From: Gnomoniopsis sp. IMI 355080
Lineage: Eukaryota > Ascomycota > Sordariomycetes > Diaporthales > Gnomoniaceae
Direction: 5' to 3'
Assembly (NCBI GenBank): GCA_027946555.1
Contig: JAPEVC010000122.1
Location: 1 to 64,000, forward strand
Length of the DNA: 64,000 bases
The notes under the pieces were generated by a model, which did no database searches, was not told where the DNA came from, and saw only the letters and a program-made list of their open reading frames with translations. Positions 23,149-32,641 of this stretch are shown here, piece after piece. Positions within the stretch are counted from its first letter, which is position 1, and every line of letters begins with the position of its first letter. A program made the translations under genes and the position numbers.

Positions 23149-25639
23149 GTGCCAGCCGCAAATATGTGTAGCCAAGCCTGTATGTGCGTGAAATGCACAG
23201 TGACGTTTGGCCAGCAATTGGCAAGCCTCATTCATATTTGGGGTGAACTTACGAACAAAGTGGAAGATCACCTGGATAAGGTGATATATGATATTGAGGC
23301 GAGCACGTCGGCACTCAGTCAACTCAATGTCATTCTGGACCAGGACAAAACATCAACGACCCAGGTTTTCACATCGGCTGGCCACCAAGATATCGAGACC
23401 CTCGCTATCAAGTGCAATCTGATCTTCAAAGCGCTGATTCTCATCATTGAGAAGGCTACGGTCCGAAATGAAGCCCAAAAGCTTACCGGTACGAATGACA
23501 TTGATCGCAAAGTCTCCAGTTGGGCCGGATCGTCTGGTGTTCTACCTCGGCCCATGGGTTATCCAAAGAAACAAGCGAAAGACGAGGGACAGGAACAAGA
23601 AGAGGTCGAAAAAGATGGAAACGATGACGAGAAGTCGAAACTTCTCATCGGACCCGTGCCTGATCTAACTTCACCAAAGAGTATGGGTCTTATAGGCAAG
23701 ATCAGCGGCAGAATCAGTGGATGGAGCTGGCTCTCGAACCGAATTACGTATTGCCAGGTGCAGCTGCGCTGGGTGAGGAAGAGCCTGCTGCTCCATGTGC
23801 AAATGGGACGGCTCACATGTCTAGCAAATCAGTATGGCTTGCCAATCAAACCATGTCCTTTTTTTATTCCCATCTTTTCTCTAAGCTGACTTATATTCAA
23901 ACAGGAGCTCTGCCATCGCCAATGGGAGCTTTGAGTCGCAACTCACTGTCAGGGCCTCCTTGTTCTTGCAAAGAAAGTCTCAGCTGCAGTACACCAAGGC
24001 CAGAGCCCGAAAACAAGAGCGTGCCGAGAAAAACGCCCAGCTTCGACTAGATGCTCACGAAGATACCGACAAAGAGTCGATTCACAGTTCAGATTCTGGT
24101 GCGACGACCAGCACTGTTGTTGTCGAGGAACCTCCGGTGGTCAAGAACCCTGACAAGAGGCTTGCGGCTCCGGTTCTTTCAAGCCCGCCCGTGATATGCT
24201 CCAATGGTTTAGGCCCATCCATTCATACTGTGGGACACACAGAATCACAGACCCCGATTGATCCCAACGAGATTGAGAATAGGAAAGACGAGGCCTCTGG
24301 TAAGCCGTCAACATCCCTAGAGGGGCTCCGTCTCAAGCTCTCGGATACCATGTCAGAGTGGACGCACAAGATTTTTGGAAGGGAAGATGAGTTCTCCAAA
24401 GATTGGGAGAGCCAAGAACTTGAGGCATGGGTGTTCCGGACAAGCAGACCTACCTTCTCGACCCCAATGAAAGTCCCTTTTGGGCATCAACGTCTTCAGT
24501 ATGGGCTCAAGAAAATCAGAAGCAAGAAAATCAATTCCGCGGGCCGCACGACCTTCTCTCGATATTTGAACACTGGAATACCCACGCAAGTGTAAGTACT
24601 CTATCATCACAGTTCAGGGAAATATGTCGCCCTCCTTGCTACCATGCGTGTTGCAAGTATGCATGAAGCTGACACATATCAGGTATGTTGATGAGGTTGT
24701 CAAAGAAGCCAACAGGCTGCGGACGCGAGAGAAAATATGTCTGGCTTTCGAGGAGTACCGGTTGCCCAGTACCAATGACGCATTCATGATTGTGTTCTTC
24801 TCCCTGGGCGAGGAGAAGGCACCTATCTCCTTCCAAGACTGTATCGGGCGCAAAATGACTTTGCCCTTTGAGAGATGTCGAGTCTGGGAGGTTGGTGAAG
24901 ACTTTTCACAAACTTGCTTACCACACGTGCCGCGCATCGATTTCTGACAAATTACTAGAACATACAATTGCACATTCATCAATCATTTCGCCACATGGCA
25001 GCTGGAGGCATCGGACCACATGTATTGGAGGGTCATTACGACCTTGAGGATGCCAAAAGTGGGGAGCACATCCTCCCCGGGCTTTGGAGTGACACCATCA
25101 AGCCTGGCGCCTCGATCCACATGAAAATGTGGCCAGATTTCAACATGCACCCGCTCCTGAGATTCTACCAATCGCCTCCGTTTTGCCCATCTCTATACGA
25201 GGTGGCAGAAAACGCGGCGCAAAGGCTCCGAACCTCGCGGATACAGCATATGCTGAACAACACTGGGCTCGTTCCGATAGGACCATCGGGGTTATATCCT
25301 CCAGCTGGCATAGTGCTGCGGCCTCCAATGCCGATGCCACGCCCCCCTCCGCCTCCTATCTTTAGGAGACGGAGCCGAACAGTATCTTCTAACAGTACAG
25401 TCGATGAGGATGAGATGACTGGGGCGGAAGAAGAAGAGTTGAAGTTTGTGAACTTCAGAGAGGAGTTGGAGCGGATTGAGAATATGACTGCCACTGAGAT
25501 GCTCGCCAAGTACACTCAATTGCAAGATGTCGTGGGTCAGGAATTTCTAGATGAATGGAGCCCCGATAATTCTGGGTATAGCTCAGGTTCTAGTGGTTCG
25601 AGTTACTCCAGCTCTTCAAGCCACAGTATTGTAGATTGA
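23149..25639 (+). CDS. STAND-type N-terminal helical domain plus ubiquitin-like domain (ULD_2) protein
   Basis: Four exons: 23149-23831, 23905-24591, 24683-24890 and 24959-25639; all phases agree; 752 aa. The start is uncertain (ATG 23149 or 23164). Residues about 15-110 (FGQQLASLIHIWGEL, LDKVIYDIEASTSALSQL) fit the helical N-terminal domain found on fungal STAND/NLR proteins. A charged, low-complexity middle follows (RARKQERAEKNAQ). Residues about 500-585 are a ULD_2-type ubiquitin-like fold: ISFQDCIGRKMTLPFERCRVWE, IGPHVLEGHYDL, and ILPGLWSDTIKPG ending in MKMWPD. The tail has a Pro run (MPMPRPPPPP), an acidic coiled segment and a Ser-rich end. Proteins of this architecture lack a NACHT and may act as adaptors or regulators for NLRs; this is inference. 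Codons for about 24430-24590 read more family-like in another frame (see findings). Confidence 0.82.
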
Positions 25640-26131
25640 CCTTGATACGGTTTTGTTCAGAGCAGGGAAAGTATAAATAAGCAAGGACTCCGGGTCAGGC
25701 TTTCAACCTTCTATACACGTATCTGGAAATATGAATAATGAATTTCAATGATCCCCACAAATTTGTATAACAAAAGCGGAGTTGTTGTGCGACACGATGG
25801 GATTTACGAGATAGTGAGGCTCGAGTCGTTTTCACTCGTCCACCAGTTCAAAAGGGTAAACCCAGCGAACAAGGGCTCGGTAAGCTTCATGTTAATGCCT
25901 TCCTAACATATTAAATGGGTCAAGGGTCACACGGGTGGGCTCGGCGATCAAGTATTCCTAAGGATGTCATTCAATGACAATCATATTCAGAAAGGCTCAT
26001 GTAGAATAGTACAAATAATATGATCGATCCGTAACCTCCGGCATATCATATCTTTCAAGATCCTCGTGATATAGAGATTCCCGCCCTCCGACTTTAGGCC
26101 TCAGCTTCCCTTCCCCACCTCTCACGCGAAT
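25640..26131. other. Convergent intergenic region
   Basis: 3' flanks of the ULD_2 gene (+) and the Asn/Gln-rich gene (-), 492 bases. No gene is seen. Confidence 0.5.
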
Positions 26132-27026
26132 TTACGCAGGCGGAGCTTCGGCCGGAGCTGGCTCAGCCGCTGCTGGAGCGGCTGGGTCAGCAGCTGGAGG
26201 AGCGGCGGCCGGGTCAGCAGCTGGAGGAGCAGCGGCTGGCTCAGCGGCTGGCGGTGCTTGTTGCCCTTGGTTATCGTTCTGACCGTTGTTCTGGTTGTCG
26301 TTTTGGCCATTGTTTTGGCCGTTGTTCTGATTGTCGTTCTGACCTTTGTTGTTGTTGTTGTTGTTGTTGCCATTGTTGTTGTTACCATTGTTATTATTAT
26401 TGTTGTTGTTGTTTCCGTTGTTATTATTGTTATTGTTATTGTTGTTCAAGCCTTGTAGAGAAAGTTGGACGACCTGGGACTCAACAGCAAGCAGTTGTGC
26501 TGTCTGAATCTGAGATTGCTGAACGGCCAGAAGCTGGAGAGCTAGGTTCTGGGCACCCGCGTCTTGAATACCCAGAAGCTGACTGGCAACGAGCTGAACC
26601 TGAAGATCTTGTTGCTGGGCGGCGATGAGCTGAGCTGCAGAGATTTGACCGAGTTGGTTGATATTGATCTGACCACTCTGCATTTGTTGCTGTGCCTGCT
26701 GAAGGGCTTGAGCTTCAGCTTGCTGCTGAGCAGCGTCATTTTGACCGTTATTTTGACCATTGTTTTGACCGTTGTTTTGGCCTTGGTTATTGGCTGCGTT
26801 CGGATCAGCAGCTGGGGCAGCCGCTGGGGCAGTTTGGTTAGCAGCAGCAGCTTGCTGAGCAGGGTCCACCGCCGCCGCAATCTATTTATGAGATTAGATT
26901 AGCATCGTAACAATAACCGCACTCATAGACAAGTTGACATACATCCTGAGGTGAAGGAACGGCCGCCGGGGCACTGAGAGCCAGCTGGCTCATGGCAAGA
27001 GCCGCGATAGCAGAGGTGAAACGCAT
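26132..27026 (-). CDS. Secreted low-complexity Asn/Gln-rich repeat protein
   Basis: Two exons: 27026-26943 and 26881-26132, split by a 61-nt intron with a GCTAATC branch point; 277 aa. A signal peptide opens the protein (MRFTSAIAALAMSQLALSAPA). The mature chain has four blocks: Ala/Pro/Gln-rich; a first set of NNGQ repeats; a predicted helical core rich in Gln and Leu (LIAAQQQDLQVQLVASQLL, VESQVVQLSLQGL); then long Asn runs broken by single Gly, a second NNGQND repeat set, and a Pro/Ala tail with repeated PPAADPAA units. There are no cysteines in the mature region. No enzymatic domain is recognised. The composition is prion-like, but with a signal peptide it would act at the wall or outside the cell, for instance as a structural or adhesive protein; this is inference. 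Asn codons mix AAC and AAT, so repeat slippage is not the only source. Confidence 0.85.
26270..26450. repeat. Asn/Gln codon repeat tract
   Basis: Imperfect trinucleotide and 12-base repeats (minus strand AAC/AAT runs and AATGGCCAAAAC-like units) inside the second exon of the secreted Asn/Gln-rich gene. A shorter matching tract lies at about 26735-26790. Confidence 0.8.
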
Positions 27027-28738
27027 ATTGAGTGAGTGGAGGTGAAGTGAATGAATAAAATTATATAGACTGAAAGAAAGGTCGCGCTGCAACACTGGAT
27101 GAAAGGATTGAATGAAAGAAAGGGTTCGGATGAGGGCTGCAACTAGAACCAGAAAATAGTTCGAAGATCTCCCTGGATATATAGTTCCCTAGGCTCAACC
27201 AAAACCCTCGCGTCTCCTCCTGCACGAGCACATCATGAGATCGAAGCATGATGCAGGCTACAACCAAATGATTGTGGTGCTTACCTTGGCACGATGTTGT
27301 CTCCGCCTTGCAGACGGCCCGGAGGATGGCTATACAGATCGTCTGAAGATCAGACGGCGGATCGACCTGCACCAGTGACAAGTGCAAGGATCTAGCCCGC
27401 CAAGAGTCCAGCCAGGTACCAGGAACTGGAAACACAACTTAACCTTAAAGGCCTGCCAAGGGTCGATCACACTCCCCATGTCGTAAAATTCATGCCTGTG
27501 GCCAGGTGCATGACAATTGCTGGAACGCACAACTCAAAGATGTTCATTTATGTCTTGGTTGTCACCGCTGAGTTCATGGCGTAGAGCGAACGCCTGCCCA
27601 AGAGTATGTTCGGATGGCATGCCCCCGACGTTCCACAGGTGAATGTAAAACTAAGCTCAAAGGTAGCCCAACTTGGCACCCCAAGAGATGTATGTAGCGA
27701 CCTGGAACTTACCTAAGTACGGAACAAGGCGTGATACCCACCACAGCCAAATTATTACTGTTTGATCAATATCGGAGCATTACAAAAAATGTCCGTGTCT
27801 CACGATCTTAATCGGTTAAATCCTTCATGGGGAAATGCGGGCGGCTGGGTCATGAAGGTAATCATCGTCGATCCTATGTCGTGCACAGCTGGCGGATCAT
27901 TGTGCGGGAGTGCAGATTGTCGTAGCGTTCTCGAGAGATCATCGAGGATCAAAGATCTTCGGACCCCGAAAATCCGCGAAAATATAATTATAGATTTGAC
28001 GACGCAGGTATTCGAGAAAACAAATGGCGGGCTTGTCGACGAGTTACAGTGCCCTTTAAAGCAGCCAGAACAACCTGAGTGCTGATTACGCAGAACCCTC
28101 TATATATGGGAAATGAAATGTCCAAGTAGATGCGTCGGCATTTAGTGATACATCCTTATATTTTTAGTCTGCGCTACTTTGATTCATCACACAGTACCTA
28201 GGTAGATTCCAAGGCGTACACTGCATGTCGAATCGGTGCATGCAGTCAGTTTGGAAGGCAATTTCCGCCATCGACTTCCAAGAAATGTACTCATTAGCTA
28301 CTTGGTATCGCTTTCATTATTACAAGGTTGCTCCAAGAAAAGACAAAAGATTTGGGAAGGGCATTCAAATCGTACGAATGATGTTCTGAAAGCCCAAGAA
28401 CTATCTTTCGCCAGATGCTTTGCGGCAACAGTTTGCAGTTTGCCTTTATATAATTATAAGAGCTTAATGGGGAGTATGCAGTGTGAGGAGATCCGTTTCC
28501 TGATAGCATACTACAGTCTGATTTGTAATATACGCTTCCACATTACTATATGATCTGATTATTTCCCCTACTATGCCTCTCACATTCCTTACAGCGGTTA
28601 CCTATATGAGCAGCGCTTAAATATCTTATACTTACTTGTACTATTCGCAGCTACTTGCTTAGTATAGCAATCATATTATTAAATCATATATTTACTATAT
28701 ATTAGCGTAATCTAGTATCCGCTACTAAGTGAAGTAAT
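27027..28738. other. Intergenic, turning AT-rich toward the right
   Basis: The left part holds the promoter of the Asn/Gln-rich gene (TATATAA at 27061-27067, minus strand). A TACCTAGGTA is at 28195-28204. From about 28500 the sequence becomes strongly AT-rich with many TATA and ATTA words, typical of repeat-induced mutation or centromere-like spacers. The frame at 27762-28085 shows no domain. Confidence 0.45.
27061..27067 (-). promoter_or_regulatory. TATA box of the Asn/Gln-rich secreted protein gene
   Basis: The minus strand reads TATATAA about 35 bases before the ATG at 27026, so the 5' UTR would be very short or use a further TATATAT at about 27178. Confidence 0.35.
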
Positions 28739-31700
28739 TTACTTGTGAAATCCGCTTTTGGCAATATATGTCTTAGCAACCTGCCTCGAACGTATATTTA
28801 CCTAAGATATATTAGTTAACTGATAAATCTCTATAATACTAATCACTGTATACTCGGGACCACTTACGTCTTCGATTGTGTCCTTGATAATATAGCGGAT
28901 AATTGTTACTTTTTCGGTTTGGCCAAGCCTCTGAGCTCGTCCAAAGGCCTGCTGTTCCAACGATGGATTCCACTGTGGCTCAAGAAGGTAGATGCGCGAC
29001 GCGACTGCCAGGTTCAGTCTTCGGCGAAGGATTAAAACTCAGCCCTAGTCACATTTGACACGTTCTAGCAGGGTACTGTTCAATGAACTCACCCAACCGC
29101 TCCGGTGCCAAGCGTCATAAGCAGAATGCCATGTCCCTTCTGATTTCGAAAGTCGGCCAGAATTCGTCGACGTTCACTGTGAGCGACGGAGCCATGAATG
29201 AAGTAAGAGGGCATGTTTCGAGCTAGAAGTATTTCCTCGACGAGATCCAAGGTCTTCTTCCAATACGAAAACACAATGCTACACCATGCTAATTAATTGC
29301 TTTGGTCTCCTTGCTAGCAGTGTACATGATCTCTCACTTCTCACCTTTTAGTATGAGTGTGCTGACTGATATCATCGACGAAAGTCAACAATTTGGACGG
29401 AAACTCCCTGGAAACGTTTGACGATGACGACTCTGCGAAGTCGTATGTTCGCACTTGTCTCAAAACGTTTTCCACCGTGGTCTCCGTCTCGCCGGCTGCG
29501 CACGCTGGACATGCTTCAGGGGCCATTGGCATCGCCTGGTTGAAGCACGACCGACAGGACAGGTGCTTGCACGGTGAGATCATGCAGCCACCATCGGTAT
29601 CAAACCGGTCGTTTATACTGTATATGGTGTTAGAACAGAAGACACAGTTCGCGTCGTCGTTCTGCTGCAGAAAACCCAATACAGCCTCCAGGTCATTCTC
29701 CGCAGACGCGCTGGAATAAATACAGCCATGGTTACAGAAAAGACGCAATTGCAGCATGGCTTGAAATAGGATCGGCGTGGTGCTTTCTGAGTGACCACTT
29801 ATTCCCAAATCGATGCGCTTCGAAATGCGATCCAATATCTTGTTGTAGATTTGCCTTTCTGTAGCAGTAAAGGACAGCTCTCGCACTTCAATATCAGGCT
29901 CTGGCAGACCCACGACCTTTCTGGTGCGACGTAGACAAATTGAGTCTAGAAGAAGACGAAGGTTTGCGAACCGGCAGCGGGCATCGGCTTTGTTTTCCTG
30001 GGCGATGTACTTGCGGAACGTGGCAGGATTCTCGAGCAGCGGCACGCGTAGGAATCCAATGAGTGAACTAAGATCTTCTAGTGAATTCTGGATGGGCGTC
30101 CCGGTCATACACCATCGTTGCTCGGACGCGAGGCTAGCAACAGCCTCGAACTGCTTTGTTGCTCTGTTACGAACGTCGTGTGCTAAGAAGTTGGTCAGAG
30201 AGATGTGAGTGAATAAGGCCTTCGGGAATTTTTGCCTTCATCTAGAATGACTCTGAACCATTCAATAGTATCAAAGACTCGTGTTTTTGAAGCGCGGTGT
30301 GTTGGTAACTCAGAAACAATTGTCTTGTATGTGGTAAGTACGATGTCGGATTCAAAGCACCGATATGACAGATCTTGGCGCCCGCATCCATGATATTTGA
30401 ATACGCGAATGCGCCCCTGTTGAATGTGCCTAGAAATGAGGTTCAGTAAAATCGTGCTTACCTGGGTACGCTTATAATTAAAAAGATGGAGGATTTGACA
30501 GCAACTAACCTTTGTATTTCTTCGAACCAACTATCAATCAGGACTTTTAGGTAAGACAGTCAGTCACTGGCCAAGTGACGATAAACCTTGGATTTCATCA
30601 ATTATCACATACTAGAGGATGGGACAACAACGAGGGTTGCTTTAGATCTTCTGCGCCCTGAAGAAAGCCTTGGCTGTTGCGATTCTGTGGCAACGAAGGC
30701 TTGTGCCCGCTTCAGGGATCCCACAATGTTGGCAAGCATAATCATGGTTTTGCCTAGACCCATCTCGTCCGCGATGAGGCCACCTTGGATGTCCCGCGGC
30801 TCGAGTCTCTCAGTGCCCATGATCTTGTGCTCATATCTGTAGAAAAGATTGTATCATTTTGAGTTTTCAACGCAAGAGGAGCAGGATCGATTTGGAATTT
30901 CTCTTACATGAACTCTTGTTCGCCAATATCGTGTCGCTCCCACAAGCTGAGTTCCTTGGGTAAGATGGTTAGGGTTTCGCGAAGAAACACAAACTCCAGG
31001 GCTTGCATTTGATGGCTTATGTCTTTGTCAGTATAACGGAGTGTTGAAAGACTTGGCATGAGGCAACAGACTCTTTCAGAAGGGTTATAAGTCCAATGTC
31101 TCCTGCTCGCTTGCCGATGACTGTGCTTTGGGTCAAGGAATCCAGTATCGATGAAACGTCTTCACCACTGTCCTGTCCTGTATCCGTTGAATCGTTCGCA
31201 TTCGGGTTAGCATCATGGCTTGCATTATTTAGTCTCAACTGACTTCCACCGACTCCAACGTCGAGCTCGAATGTCGGGGTCTCGCTGATCTCGTCCATGT
31301 GGAAAAAGTGAGGATTATAGTACCGTGTGCCGTCGCGTTGGAGGATTGGCTGCTGCAGATACAGCCCTAGTGAAGATAAAATATTGCCGGTCAATTCTGC
31401 ATCGTTTTTATGACCATATATGTTTACATCTATAGTTGTAGATGCAACTTGTCTACGCTTCAAAGATGCTGTCTTGTGTTCCATCTCTTTGAGGTCGATC
31501 ACAGCCTGAAACTCCACATCGGCCTTATCGAGAAGATCATGCAATCCGAGGGACAACTTCTTGCTGAGGATGGCGAACAACTTGCCATCCGATTGTAGGC
31601 CGAACCATGATCTCTCAGAAGTGCGCGATTGTTTTGGCAGCAAAGGCAATTCTCGGATGCCTTCGGGTGCGTCAAAAAGTTGCAACAAGAAGCGGATAGG

Positions 31701-31986
31701 AGCTTCACAAATCTTGGTGCTGCTTAGTGGCTTTGTTCTGATTTTTAACCACTGACAAAAACTCTCCAGTACTTACCGATCCAAAGCATGTTCCGCACGA
31801 CTCGATGACTGACGAAGTAATTGGTGCTGCGTGGTCATCTCTTGATGAAAGAGGCCACCCCCATTGTGTGCCCAACGCAGCTGAAAGCTGGGCAGGGTCC
31901 CACTCGATGTTATCCTGTTCGCGTATGTTCTGTATGCCATTATCATCGATTCTAGCCCACTGAGACGTATTGTCATTGTATGCCAT
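28739..31986 (-). CDS. SNF2-family ATPase with internal RING finger (Rad5/HLTF-like)
   Basis: A nuclear DNA translocase with an E3 ubiquitin-ligase module, the arrangement of Rad5/HLTF/SMARCA3-like proteins (post-replication repair or chromatin work). Ten exons: 31986-31777, 31712-31072, 31015-30908, 30836-30613, 30543-30510, 30429-30236, 30182-29345, 29278-29093, 29018-28868 and 28801-28739. They sum to 883 in-phase codons (882 aa). Walker A is DEMGLGKT (about 343-350); motif II DEAH is 469-472; MTGTPIQNSLEDL follows. RING: Cys650, Cys653, Cys675, His677, Cys680, Cys683, Cys695, Cys698. The helicase C-domain has IVFSYWKKTLDLVEE, TLGTGAVGLNLAVAS, EPQWNPSLEQQAFGRAQRLGQ. The sixth intron appears to be GC-AG. 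The last exon (VNIRSRQVAK..) sits in AT-rich DNA. No HIRAN domain was seen. It looks complete and functional. Confidence 0.88.
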
Positions 31987-32641
31987 TCCAACTCACTGCT
32001 GGGGTGACACGAGTGCCACAGCGAGCAGCTTCAAGATTGGAATATCGCGATTGCGGAGTTGAGAGGCGGAAGCGATATTGCTGACATGAGGTTCCTCAAG
32101 CTGTCGTCTAAACAGTTCGGGATGATGGTACTTAAGCGGCCGAGGGACAGAAACTTCTGCAACAACCATGATACTGTTGCTGCCCAACGATGGAGTAGAC
32201 ACGGATATTCAGCTACATTGAATGCCCAAAAGAAAACAGTGAGATGCAGGAGACAGGGAAGCTATTTCACTGAAGTGGCTGTGTACATGCCGTGTGACAC
32301 TCATGCAGAAAATCCGTATGTAAGTAAGCGGGGCTGTGTAATCCTCAGAGGGGCTAAAGGAAATTCGATTCACATATTCAAGACTGCCCAACCAAGATAT
32401 ATTGCTTGCTATCCTGTAGAAGTATGATACTGGTCAACGCTATGTACCTGCTGTGGATACCGAGCGAATAGAGAGGAATGTGTGATTGTCAGTTCTATCT
32501 CTGAAGCTGCTCTTACTCGTAACAACCTTTCTTTAGCCACCCTTAAAGAGCACTGTTAAACCTGGGTGCGTTACTTCCGCGTCAACTTCCCCTCAAGATC
32601 TCTGTTGGTGCAGCGACAGGCAAGACACCTTGGTGATAAGT
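31987..32641. promoter_or_regulatory. Divergent promoter region shared by SNF2-RING and NLR genes
   Basis: 655 bases lie between the two ATGs, read outward in both directions, so the two genes could share regulatory elements. No clear TATA box or reading frame of its own is seen. Confidence 0.4.

Noticed and set aside
26254..26628. Long Cys-rich and Val/Ile-rich frames on the plus strand
   Set aside because: They are the antisense of the Asn/Gln codon repeats in the secreted protein gene and have no independent start, splice or domain logic.
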